Made by a program: the position numbers and the translations under genes
Shown here: one piece after another, positions 28,004 to 36,848 of the stretch
Position numbering within the stretch: the stretch's first letter is position 1
Layout: the number at the start of each line of letters is the position of its first letter
DNA from: Methanoregula formicica SMSP
GTDB lineage: Archaea > Halobacteriota > Methanomicrobia > Methanomicrobiales > Methanospirillaceae
Direction: 5' to 3'
Assembly (NCBI RefSeq): GCF_000327485.1
Contig: NC_019943.1
Location: 248,001 to 312,000 of the forward strand
Length of the DNA stretch: 64,000 nucleotides
The notes under the pieces: generated by a model
Databases searched by the model: none
What the model was told of the DNA's origin: nothing
The model's input: only the letters and a program-made list of their open reading frames with translations

Positions 28004-30148
28004 GTGGCATCCGTCTTCTCCACCCTCCACGAGTCTCTCCGGCAGGTGCTCTCCCAGCGGCTTGGCTGGTTTGAACTCCGCGAGGTGCAGGAACGGGCCT
28101 GTGTCGCCATCTCCGGGGGGAGCGACACGCTGGTCATTGCCCCTACGGCCGGGGGAAAGTCCGAGGCTGCCCTGATCCCGGTGATGGACGCTGTCCTGAA
28201 AAATGGCCAGCCCGGGGTGGCCTGCCTCTATATCGCACCCACAAAAGCGCTGATCAATGATCAGGAAGAGCGGTTCTCTGCATTCTGCCTGCCGACATCG
28301 TTGTCAGTGATGAAATGGCATGGCGATGTCCCCAAAGGGGGGCGGTCATGGAAAGGGGAGCCTCCCCATTTCCTGATGATCACTCCCGAATCGCTTGAGG
28401 TCCTCCTGCAGGAGCGCGAGCTCTCGCAAGACCTAAGGCAGGTACGTTTTGTCATCGTTGACGAGCTCCACGCATTCGTGGAGACCGATCGCGGTGTCCA
28501 TCTCAGGGTGCTGCTCGACCGGCTGGACGAACTGGCCGGGCGGAAGATCCAGCGGATCGGCCTCTCTGCCACGGCCGGGAACCCGCAGGAGATCCTCTCC
28601 TGGCTCTCCGATGGGAGGCAGGGCCAGAAACTGGTTGAGGTAGCCCCGGCACCCAGAGAGAAACACTTCTCGTTCATCATCGAGCCGGACGAGGACCTGC
28701 GGACGAGTGCGCTTGTGCGGGTCGTTACCGGGAGAAAGGCGCTGGTCTTTGTCAATAGCCGGAGCGGTGCCGAGCACCTCATGAAAGCCCTCTCCGGGCG
28801 GGTGCGTAACCTCCATATCCACCACTCGTCACTCTCTCCGGTGATGCGGAGGAAGGCCGAGGAGGCGTTCCTGTCTGAGGACGGGGCCTGCATTGTCTGC
28901 ACGAGCACGCTCGAACTGGGGATCGATATCGGCGACTTGGATGTTGTGGTCCAGGTGGGTCCACCGGATACCGTGTCGTCCTTCCTCCAGCGGATGGGCC
29001 GGAGCGGGAGGCGGGGACGCCCGGCGTTCGTTGTCTTTGTACTGGAAACCCCCTGTCAGCTGCTCTGCAGCTGTGCCATCATCGAATGTGCCATCGACCG
29101 CAGGGTCGAGAACCTGCACCCACCGGAGCAACCCTATAATGTCCTCCTCCAGCAGCTCTTCCTTGCCCTTCAGAAGGGGCGGACTGGCTGGGGAACCCTT
29201 ATGAAAACCCTCCTTGCCCGGCCGGCATTTTCCGGGATCCGGCCGACGGAGCTGGAACGCCTGATTCGGCACCTCGTCGATGAGGGGTTCATTGCAACCG
29301 ACGGCGAGATGCTGATGCCCGGGACCGAGGCGGAGCGGGTGCTGGGGCGATCGAACTGGAAAGACCTGTACTCGGTCATTGCCGGCGGCGGGGAGTACCG
29401 GGCCATGACGCCCGAGGGCGAGGCCGTGGGGAAGCTCGATGCACGTTTTGTCAACAGCCACAGCGATGGCGACGTGACGCTGGGCGGCCAGATCTGGTCG
29501 ATGGTGAAGTGTGACGAAGGCCACAACATTGTCGTTGTTGTTCCGTCTGTCGCTGGTGGGGCCCGCACCTTCTGGAGGGGCAGTGGCGAAGCCGGGTTCT
29601 CCGGCCTCATCTGCGAGCGGGCCGGGGCTATCCGGAAGGAGAGAACAACCCGGCTGCCGCTTGGGGATCCTGAACGGGCCATACTCCACAACGCCCTGCA
29701 AACAATCCCGAAGGAGGTGGACGGGAGCGGTCTCTTTGTGAGAGAAAGGAAGCGGGCCGGAAGGAGGATCGTGGAGGTGTACTCCTTCCACGGCAGCAGG
29801 TTCAACCGCGTCCTTGCACTCCTCCTTGTCCACTGCCTGGGAGAGAAGTCAAGGGTCAGTTCCGGTGATTTCCTTCTCCGCGTGTCGGGTGCAGGCAAAC
29901 AGGATACCATTGCCCGGGTGATCGCTGCACTGGAGGCAGTCCGGGCATTGAGCCCGGGAGAGATTGCGGAGATTCTCCCGGCACCGCAACGGGATGCCTG
30001 GAAATTCGCCGGGCTCCTTTCAGACCATCTCTTCCGGAAGACTGTTCTTCCGGATTATTACCATATTACCGAGTTTAAACAAAGACTCGCGGGGATGGCG
30101 GTTACTGCGCTTCCTCCCTCTGCCCCGGAGCCCGGCACGGGGGAGTGA
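28004..30148 (+). CDS. Lhr-like superfamily 2 DEAD/DEAH-box helicase
   Basis: A 714-residue ATP-dependent helicase. Motifs in order are Walker A APTAGGKS, PTKAL (Ia), TPESLE (Ib), DELH (II), SATAG (III), STLELGIDIGDLD and QRMGRSGRRG (VI). This is the Lhr-type DExH core, followed by a winged-helix-like region and a C-terminal domain (GEYRAMTPEGEAVGKLDARFV) as in Lhr-core proteins. Relatives unwind DNA or RNA-DNA hybrids in repair. The start GTG 28004 is preceded by AGGT. A possible TATA (AATATATAAC) lies near 27879-27888. Exact assignment within the Lhr family is uncertain. Confidence 0.87.
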   Translation: MASVFSTLHESLRQVLSQRLGWFELREVQERACVAISGGSDTLVIAPTAGGKSEAALIPVMDAVLKNGQPGVACLYIAPTKALINDQEERFSAFCLPTSLSVMKWHGDVPKGGRSWKGEPPHFLMITPESLEVLLQERELSQDLRQVRFVIVDELHAFVETDRGVHLRVLLDRLDELAGRKIQRIGLSATAGNPQEILSWLSDGRQGQKLVEVAPAPREKHFSFIIEPDEDLRTSALVRVVTGRKALVFVNSRSGAEHLMKALSGRVRNLHIHHSSLSPVMRRKAEEAFLSEDGACIVCTSTLELGIDIGDLDVVVQVGPPDTVSSFLQRMGRSGRRGRPAFVVFVLETPCQLLCSCAIIECAIDRRVENLHPPEQPYNVLLQQLFLALQKGRTGWGTLMKTLLARPAFSGIRPTELERLIRHLVDEGFIATDGEMLMPGTEAERVLGRSNWKDLYSVIAGGGEYRAMTPEGEAVGKLDARFVNSHSDGDVTLGGQIWSMVKCDEGHNIVVVVPSVAGGARTFWRGSGEAGFSGLICERAGAIRKERTTRLPLGDPERAILHNALQTIPKEVDGSGLFVRERKRAGRRIVEVYSFHGSRFNRVLALLLVHCLGEKSRVSSGDFLLRVSGAGKQDTIARVIAALEAVRALSPGEIAEILPAPQRDAWKFAGLLSDHLFRKTVLPDYYHITEFKQRLAGMAVTALPPSAPEPGTGE

Positions 30149-30208
30149 TCCGCTCCCCTTTCCAAGAAGGACGGATCCCTTTTTGTGATACCCCGGAAAA
30201 CGGTTCTT

Positions 30209-30646
30209 ATGCAAAAATGGCTCGCCCTTATCACCCTTGTTGCGGTCCTGGTGCTTGTCGGGGGGTGCGTTCAGGAAACTCCCGCGGAACCGTCTTCAAT
30301 GCCGGTTCCGGCAACAACCGCCAAACAGGTAACCACTCAGAAAACCCCGCTGCCGGTCGCAACCATCATCCCCCCCACGCCAACGCTCACGCCAACAGAG
30401 CTCACCGTCTGGATCTACGACACCGGTTTCTCACCCAAAGAAGTCACGGTTAAAGTGGGATCGCAGGTCCGGTGGGTCAATGCAGACGAGGGACCCCACC
30501 GGGTCAGCTTTGTCACGGGCGGGTTCACCGCGTTCCTGCTTGCCCCCGGCCAGTCCTCAAGCCAGAAATTCACCCGGCCGGGCGTGTATGAGTACAGCTG
30601 CATTATTGCCCCTGCGATGCAGGGACGGGTTACCGTAGTGGAATAG
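30209..30646 (+). CDS. Cupredoxin-like lipoprotein with a changed copper site
   Basis: A 145-residue exported protein. Lipobox LVLVGGC near residues 14-20, a Thr/Pro linker, then a plastocyanin/amicyanin-type beta barrel (DTGFSPKEVTVKVGSQVRWVNAD). The first His ligand is present in GPHRVSF and the Cys in YSCIIAPAMQG, with the Met four residues beyond the usual His position. Where relatives have CxxHxxM this protein has CxxAxxM, so the second His is Ala. Type 1 copper binding may be lost or altered. I chose ATG 30209 because it begins the signal peptide. It stands alone between the helicase and a small membrane protein. Confidence 0.82.
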   Translation: MQKWLALITLVAVLVLVGGCVQETPAEPSSMPVPATTAKQVTTQKTPLPVATIIPPTPTLTPTELTVWIYDTGFSPKEVTVKVGSQVRWVNADEGPHRVSFVTGGFTAFLLAPGQSSSQKFTRPGVYEYSCIIAPAMQGRVTVVE

Positions 30647-30809
30647 AACGATCCCCGGGCAATCCTGCAATCCCTTTTTTCATTTTTTTCGAGCGATACG
30701 CAGAAGCAACCGGAATACCGGGCCTGATGGCAATTACCGTAAGCGTTGTCACAAAAAAACGTCACAAAGGCGCCATTGGCAGGTAAAAACGGATCCGGAG
30801 CCGCCGGGG

Positions 30810-31013
30810 TTACAGCCCGACAAGGCGGAGGATGGCACCCACGAGGATACCGAACATAGAGGTTGACGCCGAGAGCATCCCGAGCAGGATATACCCGGCG
30901 ATTGCCCCGATCTTCAGGGGCATGTAGGTGCGGTTCAGGTTCAGCCTGCGGATGGCGCGGAATGCCTTTGCGTCGGCGGATATGGGGGGTTTGTTCTGTT
31001 TGATCCGGAGCAT
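30810..31013 (-). CDS. Small hypothetical membrane protein
   Basis: A 67-residue protein, MLRIKQNKPPISADAKAFRA then a basic segment and one or two hydrophobic helices (PLKIGAIAGYILLGMLSASTSMFGILVGAILRLVGL). AGGTGA upstream of ATG 31013 supports this start over the longer frame. GC-rich codon use matches the core genes. It is the last core gene before the AT-rich integrated element. I do not recognise a family. Confidence 0.6.
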   Translation of the reverse strand: MLRIKQNKPPISADAKAFRAIRRLNLNRTYMPLKIGAIAGYILLGMLSASTSMFGILVGAILRLVGL

Positions 31014-31459
31014 CCTTTGTTCACCTGTTCCCGGCCGCTGCACTGTTCCCTGAGGGCAGCATCCTGTATTGATCATATAATATGAACATTCGATATTTAT
31101 TGCTTTGGAACGGGTAATAAAAGAGAAAATCAATTATATGGATTTTTTACAAAAAATTCAACCAATCTGGGAATATTTTTCAGAATTTTCAGGAGAAGAG
31201 ATCCGCATCACTGTACCACCCCGCGAACGGGAACGGAAAGGCAGGATGAAGACACGTGACAGACGCCGAGGGGGTGCGTTAACAATAATGTTCAACTCTC
31301 AACTAAAGAAGATTTGAACGTTTCTAAATACGCCGAGGGGGAGATTTTATGATCGGAGTTCAAATCACCCCCAGAAATCAGCCGAACAGAGCCCATTTTA
31401 AGTCACGTTCTCATCTCGCGCGTTTTCAGAAGTATGGTTATCTAATAATGATTTTCGGA
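31014..31459. other. Intergenic region containing the distal attachment site
   Basis: The region turns AT-rich near 31070. It holds two copies of the tRNA-Ser 3' end motif: GACGCCGAGGGGG at 31262-31274 and ACGCCGAGGGGGAGA at 31330-31344. GATTTGAAC at 31311-31319 and GTTCAAATC at 31358-31366 form 9-bp inverted arms flanking the second core. No convincing gene is seen here. Confidence 0.7.
31330..31344 (-). other. attachment site, distal copy (tRNA-Ser 3' end fragment)
   Basis: Fifteen bases identical to 37352-37366, which spans the last T-stem bases, the 3' acceptor strand and the discriminator of tRNA-Ser. Its neighbours on both sides are unrelated to tRNA, so this is a displaced 3' fragment left by integration. 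Confidence 0.8.
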
Positions 31460-32410
31460 TCAAGAGAAATCCGCGAGTGTTGCAATTTTCGATTCTGGCT
31501 TTCGGATTGCTTCGAGATGTTGCGGGAGATCAAGGGGCGAATCCAAGGATATTGCACCTAGTGATAGTAATTTTTTATACCCTCTGAACGCTCTTTCATC
31601 TGATTTATCCGCTCGGACAATGAAAACCGTTTTTCCATGTTTAAATGCGGTTTCAGCCTGGCGAATCGACCCCCCATGTTCGTCACTCTCGATCACAATA
31701 ACAGCATTTGAGAGTGCACTCGTAATGCGGTTTCTCTCAATATATCGGCCCTTATGCATTTTAGTGAGATTAGTGATCTCGCTGATAAGGGCACCGGAAA
31801 AAACAATCTTATTGGCGAGATCTCTGTTCTCTGTTGGAACAATGTTATCGATATCCCCAGGTAGGATTGCTATTGTTTTTCCGCCACATTCAAGCGCTGT
31901 TTGATGTGCATAGGTATCAGTTCCTAGAGCGAGGCCACTGACAATAACAAATCCAAGGTCAACGCATGTTTTAACGATCTCTCGAACATTTTCTATCCCT
32001 TTGGGACTGATTGTTCTCGATCCTACCACACCTATTGCAGGCTTTGTAAGGCACGAGGGATCCCCTTTTTGATAAATTATGAATGGGGGATCTGAAATAT
32101 TGATGAGTTTTTTTGGATACGCATTATCATTGATTGAAATGATACGAACATCCTCTCTCGTGTACCCATTGATGGCATCGACATAGAAGTCAATTAGTCT
32201 CTTTTTCCGGATATTCTCGGATTTTTCAATAATGGGTCCGATATCCGGATAACGGTAAACACAATGAACATAATTGACGAATGTGTTGTCAAATAACTCA
32301 TGCAGGAATACGCTATCCTGGAAATATTTGACATACTCCATTTTTTTTAACGACTGTGTATCATTGAGACAAGCAAGAAAAGCTATCTCTTTGATAGAAT
32401 TTTTAGTCAT
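31460..32410 (-). CDS. DprA/Smf-family protein, ShosA-like
   Basis: A 316-residue protein with the DprA Rossmann-like core: GVVGSRTISPKGIENVREIV, SGLALGTDTYAHQTALECGG, TIAILPGDIDNIVPTENRDL, GALISE and RYIERNRITSALSNAVIVIE. The N-terminal 110 residues are helical and not clearly conserved. I chose ATG 32410 because GGAGAT precedes it and it overlaps the stop of the phosphoribosyltransferase gene by 8 bases. In bacteria DprA loads RecA on incoming single-stranded DNA, but a DprA-like protein coupled to a PRTase is the architecture of the ShosTA system, where it serves as the antitoxin. That role is inferred here. AT-rich, unlike the flanking core genes. Confidence 0.85.
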   Translation of the reverse strand: MTKNSIKEIAFLACLNDTQSLKKMEYVKYFQDSVFLHELFDNTFVNYVHCVYRYPDIGPIIEKSENIRKKRLIDFYVDAINGYTREDVRIISINDNAYPKKLINISDPPFIIYQKGDPSCLTKPAIGVVGSRTISPKGIENVREIVKTCVDLGFVIVSGLALGTDTYAHQTALECGGKTIAILPGDIDNIVPTENRDLANKIVFSGALISEITNLTKMHKGRYIERNRITSALSNAVIVIESDEHGGSIRQAETAFKHGKTVFIVRADKSDERAFRGYKKLLSLGAISLDSPLDLPQHLEAIRKPESKIATLADFS

Positions 32411-33101
32411 TATATCTCCGTAATGTTTCCATGTGTCTCCGGTTGACCATTCTCCCAATTACAAGTGATTTGATAGTACTTGCACCATTCGCTTTAAGCA
32501 CTCTAGCGCATTCTCGTTTTGTAACCATGTCAATACACGTATCATCTATGAGGAGAACAGACTCATCACTCTCGAAGACATAATTGCATCCAATCTTTCC
32601 TGCAATTTCAGCCTCTTTTTCACGGTGATCATGGATGTCATGCATTGATCGATAGGGCTGTTGTTTGTAGAGAACGTCCACGAATGGCTTCCCATAATGA
32701 GCAGCAATACCTTGTGCCAAGAGGCCAGATTGGTTGTATCCCCCATCCTGCGTACCTCTCATCACTGGGATTACCACATCTAATTCTTGAAGGTCTGGAT
32801 ATTGAACATCAATTGCATAATACATACATTCCAAGAGAAGTGGGGCAAGCCGTTTGTCTCTTTTAAAGCGACGGATCTCATTACTGAGAACATCATCGGG
32901 CTTTTCGTCCTCATAGTAATATTTTCCAAACGCTCTGACTTGAACGATAGGATGGAGTTTATCGGAACAATCTTTACAAGCTCCACAATAAGGATGAGAT
33001 AATGCAAACGAATCAGGAATAGGATTCCCACAAATCTCACAATATGGTGGGTGAAGAATTTCTAGTTCAGTCCCATCAGAGCGTGTAAACACCTGACACA
33101 T
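32403..33101 (-). CDS. ComF-like phosphoribosyltransferase, ShosT-like
   Basis: A 232-residue protein. The N-terminal part has a zinc-finger-like set CEICGNP...CGACKDC (about residues 21-45), as in ComF. The C-terminal part is a type I PRTase fold with ELDVVIPVMRG and the PRPP-binding segment VLLIDDTCIDMVTKREC. The usual TTG of the PRPP loop is replaced by CID, so catalysis may differ. It is first in a two-gene operon with the DprA-like gene. GAGG lies 7 bases before the start, and ATATATAG about 33160 is a plausible TATA. By analogy with ShosTA this would be the toxin. Confidence 0.8.
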   Translation of the reverse strand: MCQVFTRSDGTELEILHPPYCEICGNPIPDSFALSHPYCGACKDCSDKLHPIVQVRAFGKYYYEDEKPDDVLSNEIRRFKRDKRLAPLLLECMYYAIDVQYPDLQELDVVIPVMRGTQDGGYNQSGLLAQGIAAHYGKPFVDVLYKQQPYRSMHDIHDHREKEAEIAGKIGCNYVFESDESVLLIDDTCIDMVTKRECARVLKANGASTIKSLVIGRMVNRRHMETLRRYND

Positions 33102-33304
33102 TGACTGCCCTCATCTCTCGGATGTATCGCACTTCTTTCAATGTTGTAGTATTAATCAAGGCACTATATATTCGATACCGCATGGAGTGAAAGTGGTGTG
33201 CGATCATACAAGTAGTGTTAAGATCACCGCCAGTCTTGTTGCGAGTCGAAAATAAATTAATTAATACAAGTTAGGAGTATAGGTTACATGATCTTGCAAC
33301 GATG

Positions 33305-33318
33305 ATGCAACGTTGCAT
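33305..33318. promoter_or_regulatory. 14-bp palindromic operator candidate
   Basis: ATGCAACGTTGCAT is a perfect palindrome 12-18 bases before the start region of the winged-helix gene. A related half-site TTGCAAC lies at 33294-33300. An AT-rich TATA-like block sits at about 33250-33265, so the palindrome falls just downstream of the likely start of transcription. Autoregulation by the following gene is the simplest reading. Confidence 0.55.
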
Positions 33319-33337
33319 TGTTGATTAGGTGGTAATG

Positions 33338-34312
33338 ATGGTTGGATCAAAAACAGGTTTACCAAAAATCACACATGTGGCAAAATTGGTGAATACACAA
33401 TTTTCCGAAACGGATACCAAGATCATTAATTATCTTTTTGAGAAAAAACAAGCCTCCTATAATGAGATAGCGGAAGCCTTGGAAATAAGTAAGCCAACTG
33501 TAAGTAGGCGAGTCCGCCTAATTCAGAAAGAGGGTTTGGTGATCTCCTTTAAATCAAACAAGGAGTCTGTAATTAAATGGATTGGGGGAACACCCGCGCT
33601 TGATGCAGAATTGGAGTCCTCTACAACGAGTCATATAACTGCATCAATGCTTGCTGAAAACTATGATCAGCTCATTTGCGATCCGTTCTCACCATTTTCT
33701 CTTGTTTTTGAAAATCACTGTTGGGAAGTCATGCAAAATCTGAAAGAAGGGCTTAATGATCTCGAATTAGGACAAATAATCGGAAAAGCCATCTCACTTG
33801 ATACTATTCGAAGAATAATGGTCACTTGTGCCACCCATAACATTATTGAAATTAAAACCATCCGAGCTCCGGCGGGTAATGATATTACGACCTTGTTCGA
33901 ACCCCTTTATAAAATCGAGAAAGTCAACCGTCAATATATTCAATATTTGACATTGATTAGAGGACTGGCCTCCGCTATGAGTTATAAGATGGAAAAGAAA
34001 GCATCAAATAATACCATTCATCCGTATGCACCAATTCTTGATATCAATGAACAAATATTCGCAACCTATTCTGATGTCATCACCTCTACACGAAATAACA
34101 ACGACCGGGAAATTCTCTTAAAAGCATTAGCGAATTATGATTTTGCTCCCGATCTCGATAGGTTATTCAAACATGAAAACTGGCGAATAAAAGTAAAGGA
34201 TGCCCATTTCGTCTCATTGGACTCTAAGAGTGATAATCTCGTTATCTCGAAAGAATTTTTCAATGACTGCACAAAAAAAGTCATCAAAGGAGTGAGAGAG
34301 TTTGACAAATAA
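33338..34312 (+). CDS. Winged-helix protein of the integrated element
   Basis: A 324-residue AT-rich gene. Residues about 20-75 form a clear MarR/Lrp-like winged helix (DTKIINYLFEKKQASYNEIAEALEISKPTVSRRVRLIQKEGLV). The rest is helical with no motif I know, although TIRRIMVTCATHNIIEIKTI could be a second degenerate winged helix. I chose ATG 33338 because AGGTGG lies 5 bases upstream; in-frame GTG 33329 and ATG 33335 are alternatives. It overlaps the next gene by 11 bases. A regulator or a replication/partition factor of the element are both possible. Confidence 0.7.
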   Translation: MVGSKTGLPKITHVAKLVNTQFSETDTKIINYLFEKKQASYNEIAEALEISKPTVSRRVRLIQKEGLVISFKSNKESVIKWIGGTPALDAELESSTTSHITASMLAENYDQLICDPFSPFSLVFENHCWEVMQNLKEGLNDLELGQIIGKAISLDTIRRIMVTCATHNIIEIKTIRAPAGNDITTLFEPLYKIEKVNRQYIQYLTLIRGLASAMSYKMEKKASNNTIHPYAPILDINEQIFATYSDVITSTRNNNDREILLKALANYDFAPDLDRLFKHENWRIKVKDAHFVSLDSKSDNLVISKEFFNDCTKKVIKGVREFDK

Positions 34313-35654
34313 TTTTTATGACCCTTATTTGTCAGATCCTCTTGTTAGGCAAATTCGTCCGAATACTCTCTCTTCTTTAAACGATGTTACATTAAACAAT
34401 GTCATAAGAGCCGAAGATCAAATGATCCGTGGGGTTCGAGAATTTGTATTGTCTAACCCTTTGCGAAATTATGAGAGACATGCAGGACATTTTAGTTCTG
34501 CTGTGAGTCTTGCCCGTGCTTTAGCATTTTTAGATGTTGCACATTCTACACGTTCTTTGAGTGAGATTAAGGAACGAGTCTGGAATGTTACACCAACAAC
34601 AAGTCAACGGGCGAGTTTTAACACTAGTTTGCGGGATACGGTAATTCCACATTTAATTAATGATGGACTTATCCAACTTGACGCATCTGGACAGAGAATT
34701 TTGCAAGTAATGCCCTATCCCATCAGCAGCAAATTGTACGTTTTTAATAATTTTCTTAATAATGCAAAATTATTCGAAGAGCAACAGAATCATTTTGATA
34801 TTATCAACCGTGTCCAAGATTTTCCAGAGCTTACTGATACGCTTGAGGCAAATTCCCCACGTCGTTATCTCTTCAGTCGGGATTATAATGCTTTGGAAAG
34901 TGTGGACGTAATTCGTTCCCATAGTATTTCGGGTAGGACATTCACATTTGCCAAGTCGTATATTACAGGTGATAAGTCCTTGGATACTTGGAAGACGGTC
35001 CTTGACACAACGGATGTAGTTCGGGTCGGATTAAGAGATTTATTAGTATTACAGGGAGAGTGTGGTGGATTTATCACACAGAATGAAATAGCTGAAGCAA
35101 CTGGGAAGAATCACCGATTGGTGAACCGGCTAATAAGACATATGGATAATATGGGCTTAGCTCAAAAAACTCGGACACTTCAGATGGAAGATGCACTTAG
35201 TAGACCTACAAGTGGCACTCTTCTAAACATGAATTATTATGAATATAATAACGCAGCAGCAACATTATGTCTCGTCAGAAGTGTTCCCGAATCAATTGGA
35301 ATTCTTGTAAAACTGGAAAAACAGGGAACGCTTACTGAAGAGGAGTTAATTGATGAATATGAGATCCCTGTAGTTCAACAAGTTAGGAATACTCTCGATT
35401 TAATTGGCCTTATCAGTAAGGATGCCCAATCTGAAGGAATTATTCAAATTGCACCAAATAAAAACGGTAAAGAATTCCTCTCTGATGTATTAACGGTTGC
35501 GGCAAAATCAAGGAAAGTTACTGATCCTGAGTATGACATTAAAAATAAATTAGCCTCTATGTTCGAAAAAATTGATGAACAAAAATTGGAGAGAGAAGCA
35601 ATCCAAGTTAAGCTTGATTTCTTTAATGCTGAAGCAGAGGAACTAAGGAAATAA
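34302..35654 (+). CDS. Multi-winged-helix protein of unknown function
   Basis: A 450-residue AT-rich gene starting with TTG at 34302, inside the end of the previous gene; GGAGTG lies upstream and no ATG occurs in frame for 40 codons. Helix-turn-helix-like segments appear at about residues 255-290 (TQNEIAEATGKNHRLVNRLIRHMDNMGLAQK) and 325-365 (TEEELIDEYEIPVVQQVRNTLDLIGLISK), and a coiled-coil tail closes it. It resembles no family I recognise. Tight overlap implies it works with its upstream neighbour, perhaps as a two-part DNA-binding complex. It ends 12 bases inside the convergent integrase gene. Confidence 0.65.
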   Translation: MTNNFYDPYLSDPLVRQIRPNTLSSLNDVTLNNVIRAEDQMIRGVREFVLSNPLRNYERHAGHFSSAVSLARALAFLDVAHSTRSLSEIKERVWNVTPTTSQRASFNTSLRDTVIPHLINDGLIQLDASGQRILQVMPYPISSKLYVFNNFLNNAKLFEEQQNHFDIINRVQDFPELTDTLEANSPRRYLFSRDYNALESVDVIRSHSISGRTFTFAKSYITGDKSLDTWKTVLDTTDVVRVGLRDLLVLQGECGGFITQNEIAEATGKNHRLVNRLIRHMDNMGLAQKTRTLQMEDALSRPTSGTLLNMNYYEYNNAAATLCLVRSVPESIGILVKLEKQGTLTEEELIDEYEIPVVQQVRNTLDLIGLISKDAQSEGIIQIAPNKNGKEFLSDVLTVAAKSRKVTDPEYDIKNKLASMFEKIDEQKLEREAIQVKLDFFNAEAEELRK

Positions 35655-36779
35655 CTTCTCCTCCTTTTTCTTATCATTTGATCCATCCGGTCGTTTGAGT
35701 TCTCTCCCACATTTTCCACAATAATTAAACATTGGAGGATTGATCTCCCAACAATATTTACACTGTCGTGGAGCGAGAGTCCGATCCTCAGTCAAAGGTT
35801 TCAATTTTATCCCCTCCATCTGCCGTACGATTTCGCTGATATCTTTATTCGAAATGTGGCTGTAGGTCTGAAGCATCTCGGTGTCCGTACTCCCCCACAT
35901 CATCAGTTTGATGACATCTTCACGAACTCCCATCTTGATGAGGTGCGTGATCCTGGAATGGCGGAAGATATGGAGTGTGACCTTTTTCATAATCCCTGAC
36001 TGTTGACCGATAATCCGGACTTGCCTAGATAGGACATTGTGAGAAAGTGGATTCCCATCATTATTCAGAAAAACCAGATTTTTTCCAGAGGGATTGCCAG
36101 GGTAGATTCGTTTCCAGGCATTGAGATATTTCTTACTTTTAATGAGCCTGATGTATCTTGGAATCCGCGTCTTCAAATCCGTCCGGACAGCTAGCCCATA
36201 TTGATCGAATGAAACCTGGCTCCAGGTCAGAGTACCGATCTCCTTCGCCCGAAATCCCCCCTCATACAACATGCAAACAACCGCGCGGTACATTGGGTTT
36301 TTGGTAGTCTTGACCATCTTGTTGATCTCAGCTTTAGTCAGGATCTCATCAGGGGAATGGGTTACTCTCTGAACGGGAGGAGGTTTGATTCTCTTGATGC
36401 CCGCAGGGGTAACAGAAACGTGCGTGTACTGGTTCTCGATTAACCAAGTATAGAATCGTTTAATCAGGGTAATGTGATCGTGAAGTGTGTTTTGTTTGTA
36501 CGGTTCACCTCGCTGATTTTTCGCTATCCTGGCATCACCGATTGCCTGAACAAGATCAGTCATAGTAGCATCACGATATTGTGGGAGGAACCTTCGCCAA
36601 AATACCAAGCTGAAAATCAGATTGTTGCGACGGGAGAGAGAAATGCCTTGGAGTGCAACGAGCTCCCCGACAAATTCCAAAATTATCTTTGCATCATTCT
36701 CTGAAAGCTCGTTTCTTTCAATAGCGGATTGAATGGATCTATCTCCGTACTCAGCTTTTCCATAATGAAAATCAGTCAT
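35643..36779 (-). CDS. Tyrosine recombinase (integrase) with C-terminal zinc ribbon
   Basis: A 378-residue site-specific recombinase. The N-terminal SAM-like core-binding domain (about residues 30-125) is followed by the catalytic domain with YEGGFRAKEIGTL (first Arg), HIFRHSRITHL (His-x-x-Arg) and a final MLQTYSHI (nucleophile Tyr). The C-terminus adds a four-Cys ribbon, CKYCWEINPP...CGKCGREL. Archaeal XerC/D-like integrases of this type act on tRNA genes. It lies 570 bases from the tRNA-Ser attachment site. The gene is complete, so the element may still be excisable. Confidence 0.93.
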   Translation of the reverse strand: MTDFHYGKAEYGDRSIQSAIERNELSENDAKIILEFVGELVALQGISLSRRNNLIFSLVFWRRFLPQYRDATMTDLVQAIGDARIAKNQRGEPYKQNTLHDHITLIKRFYTWLIENQYTHVSVTPAGIKRIKPPPVQRVTHSPDEILTKAEINKMVKTTKNPMYRAVVCMLYEGGFRAKEIGTLTWSQVSFDQYGLAVRTDLKTRIPRYIRLIKSKKYLNAWKRIYPGNPSGKNLVFLNNDGNPLSHNVLSRQVRIIGQQSGIMKKVTLHIFRHSRITHLIKMGVREDVIKLMMWGSTDTEMLQTYSHISNKDISEIVRQMEGIKLKPLTEDRTLAPRQCKYCWEINPPMFNYCGKCGRELKRPDGSNDKKKEEKLFP

Positions 36780-36848
36780 TAGCAGTTTATCTCTAGTATA
36801 ACTACAGAGTCACAAACACACATCAATTTTGCCAAAAAAGGTTAATTT

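Noticed and set aside
27814-28074. Possible 86-residue gene before the Lhr-like helicase
   Set aside because: It overlaps the helicase start in another frame, contains its TATA box, and has no ribosome-binding site or coherent composition.
31105-31317. Possible 70-residue basic protein across the left edge of the element
   Set aside because: It runs through the partial att core and is low-complexity; no start signal.
31460-33101. Natural-competence operon (comF/dprA)
   Set aside because: No other competence genes, the host is an archaeon, and both genes lie within an integrated element; a ShosTA-like system fits better.
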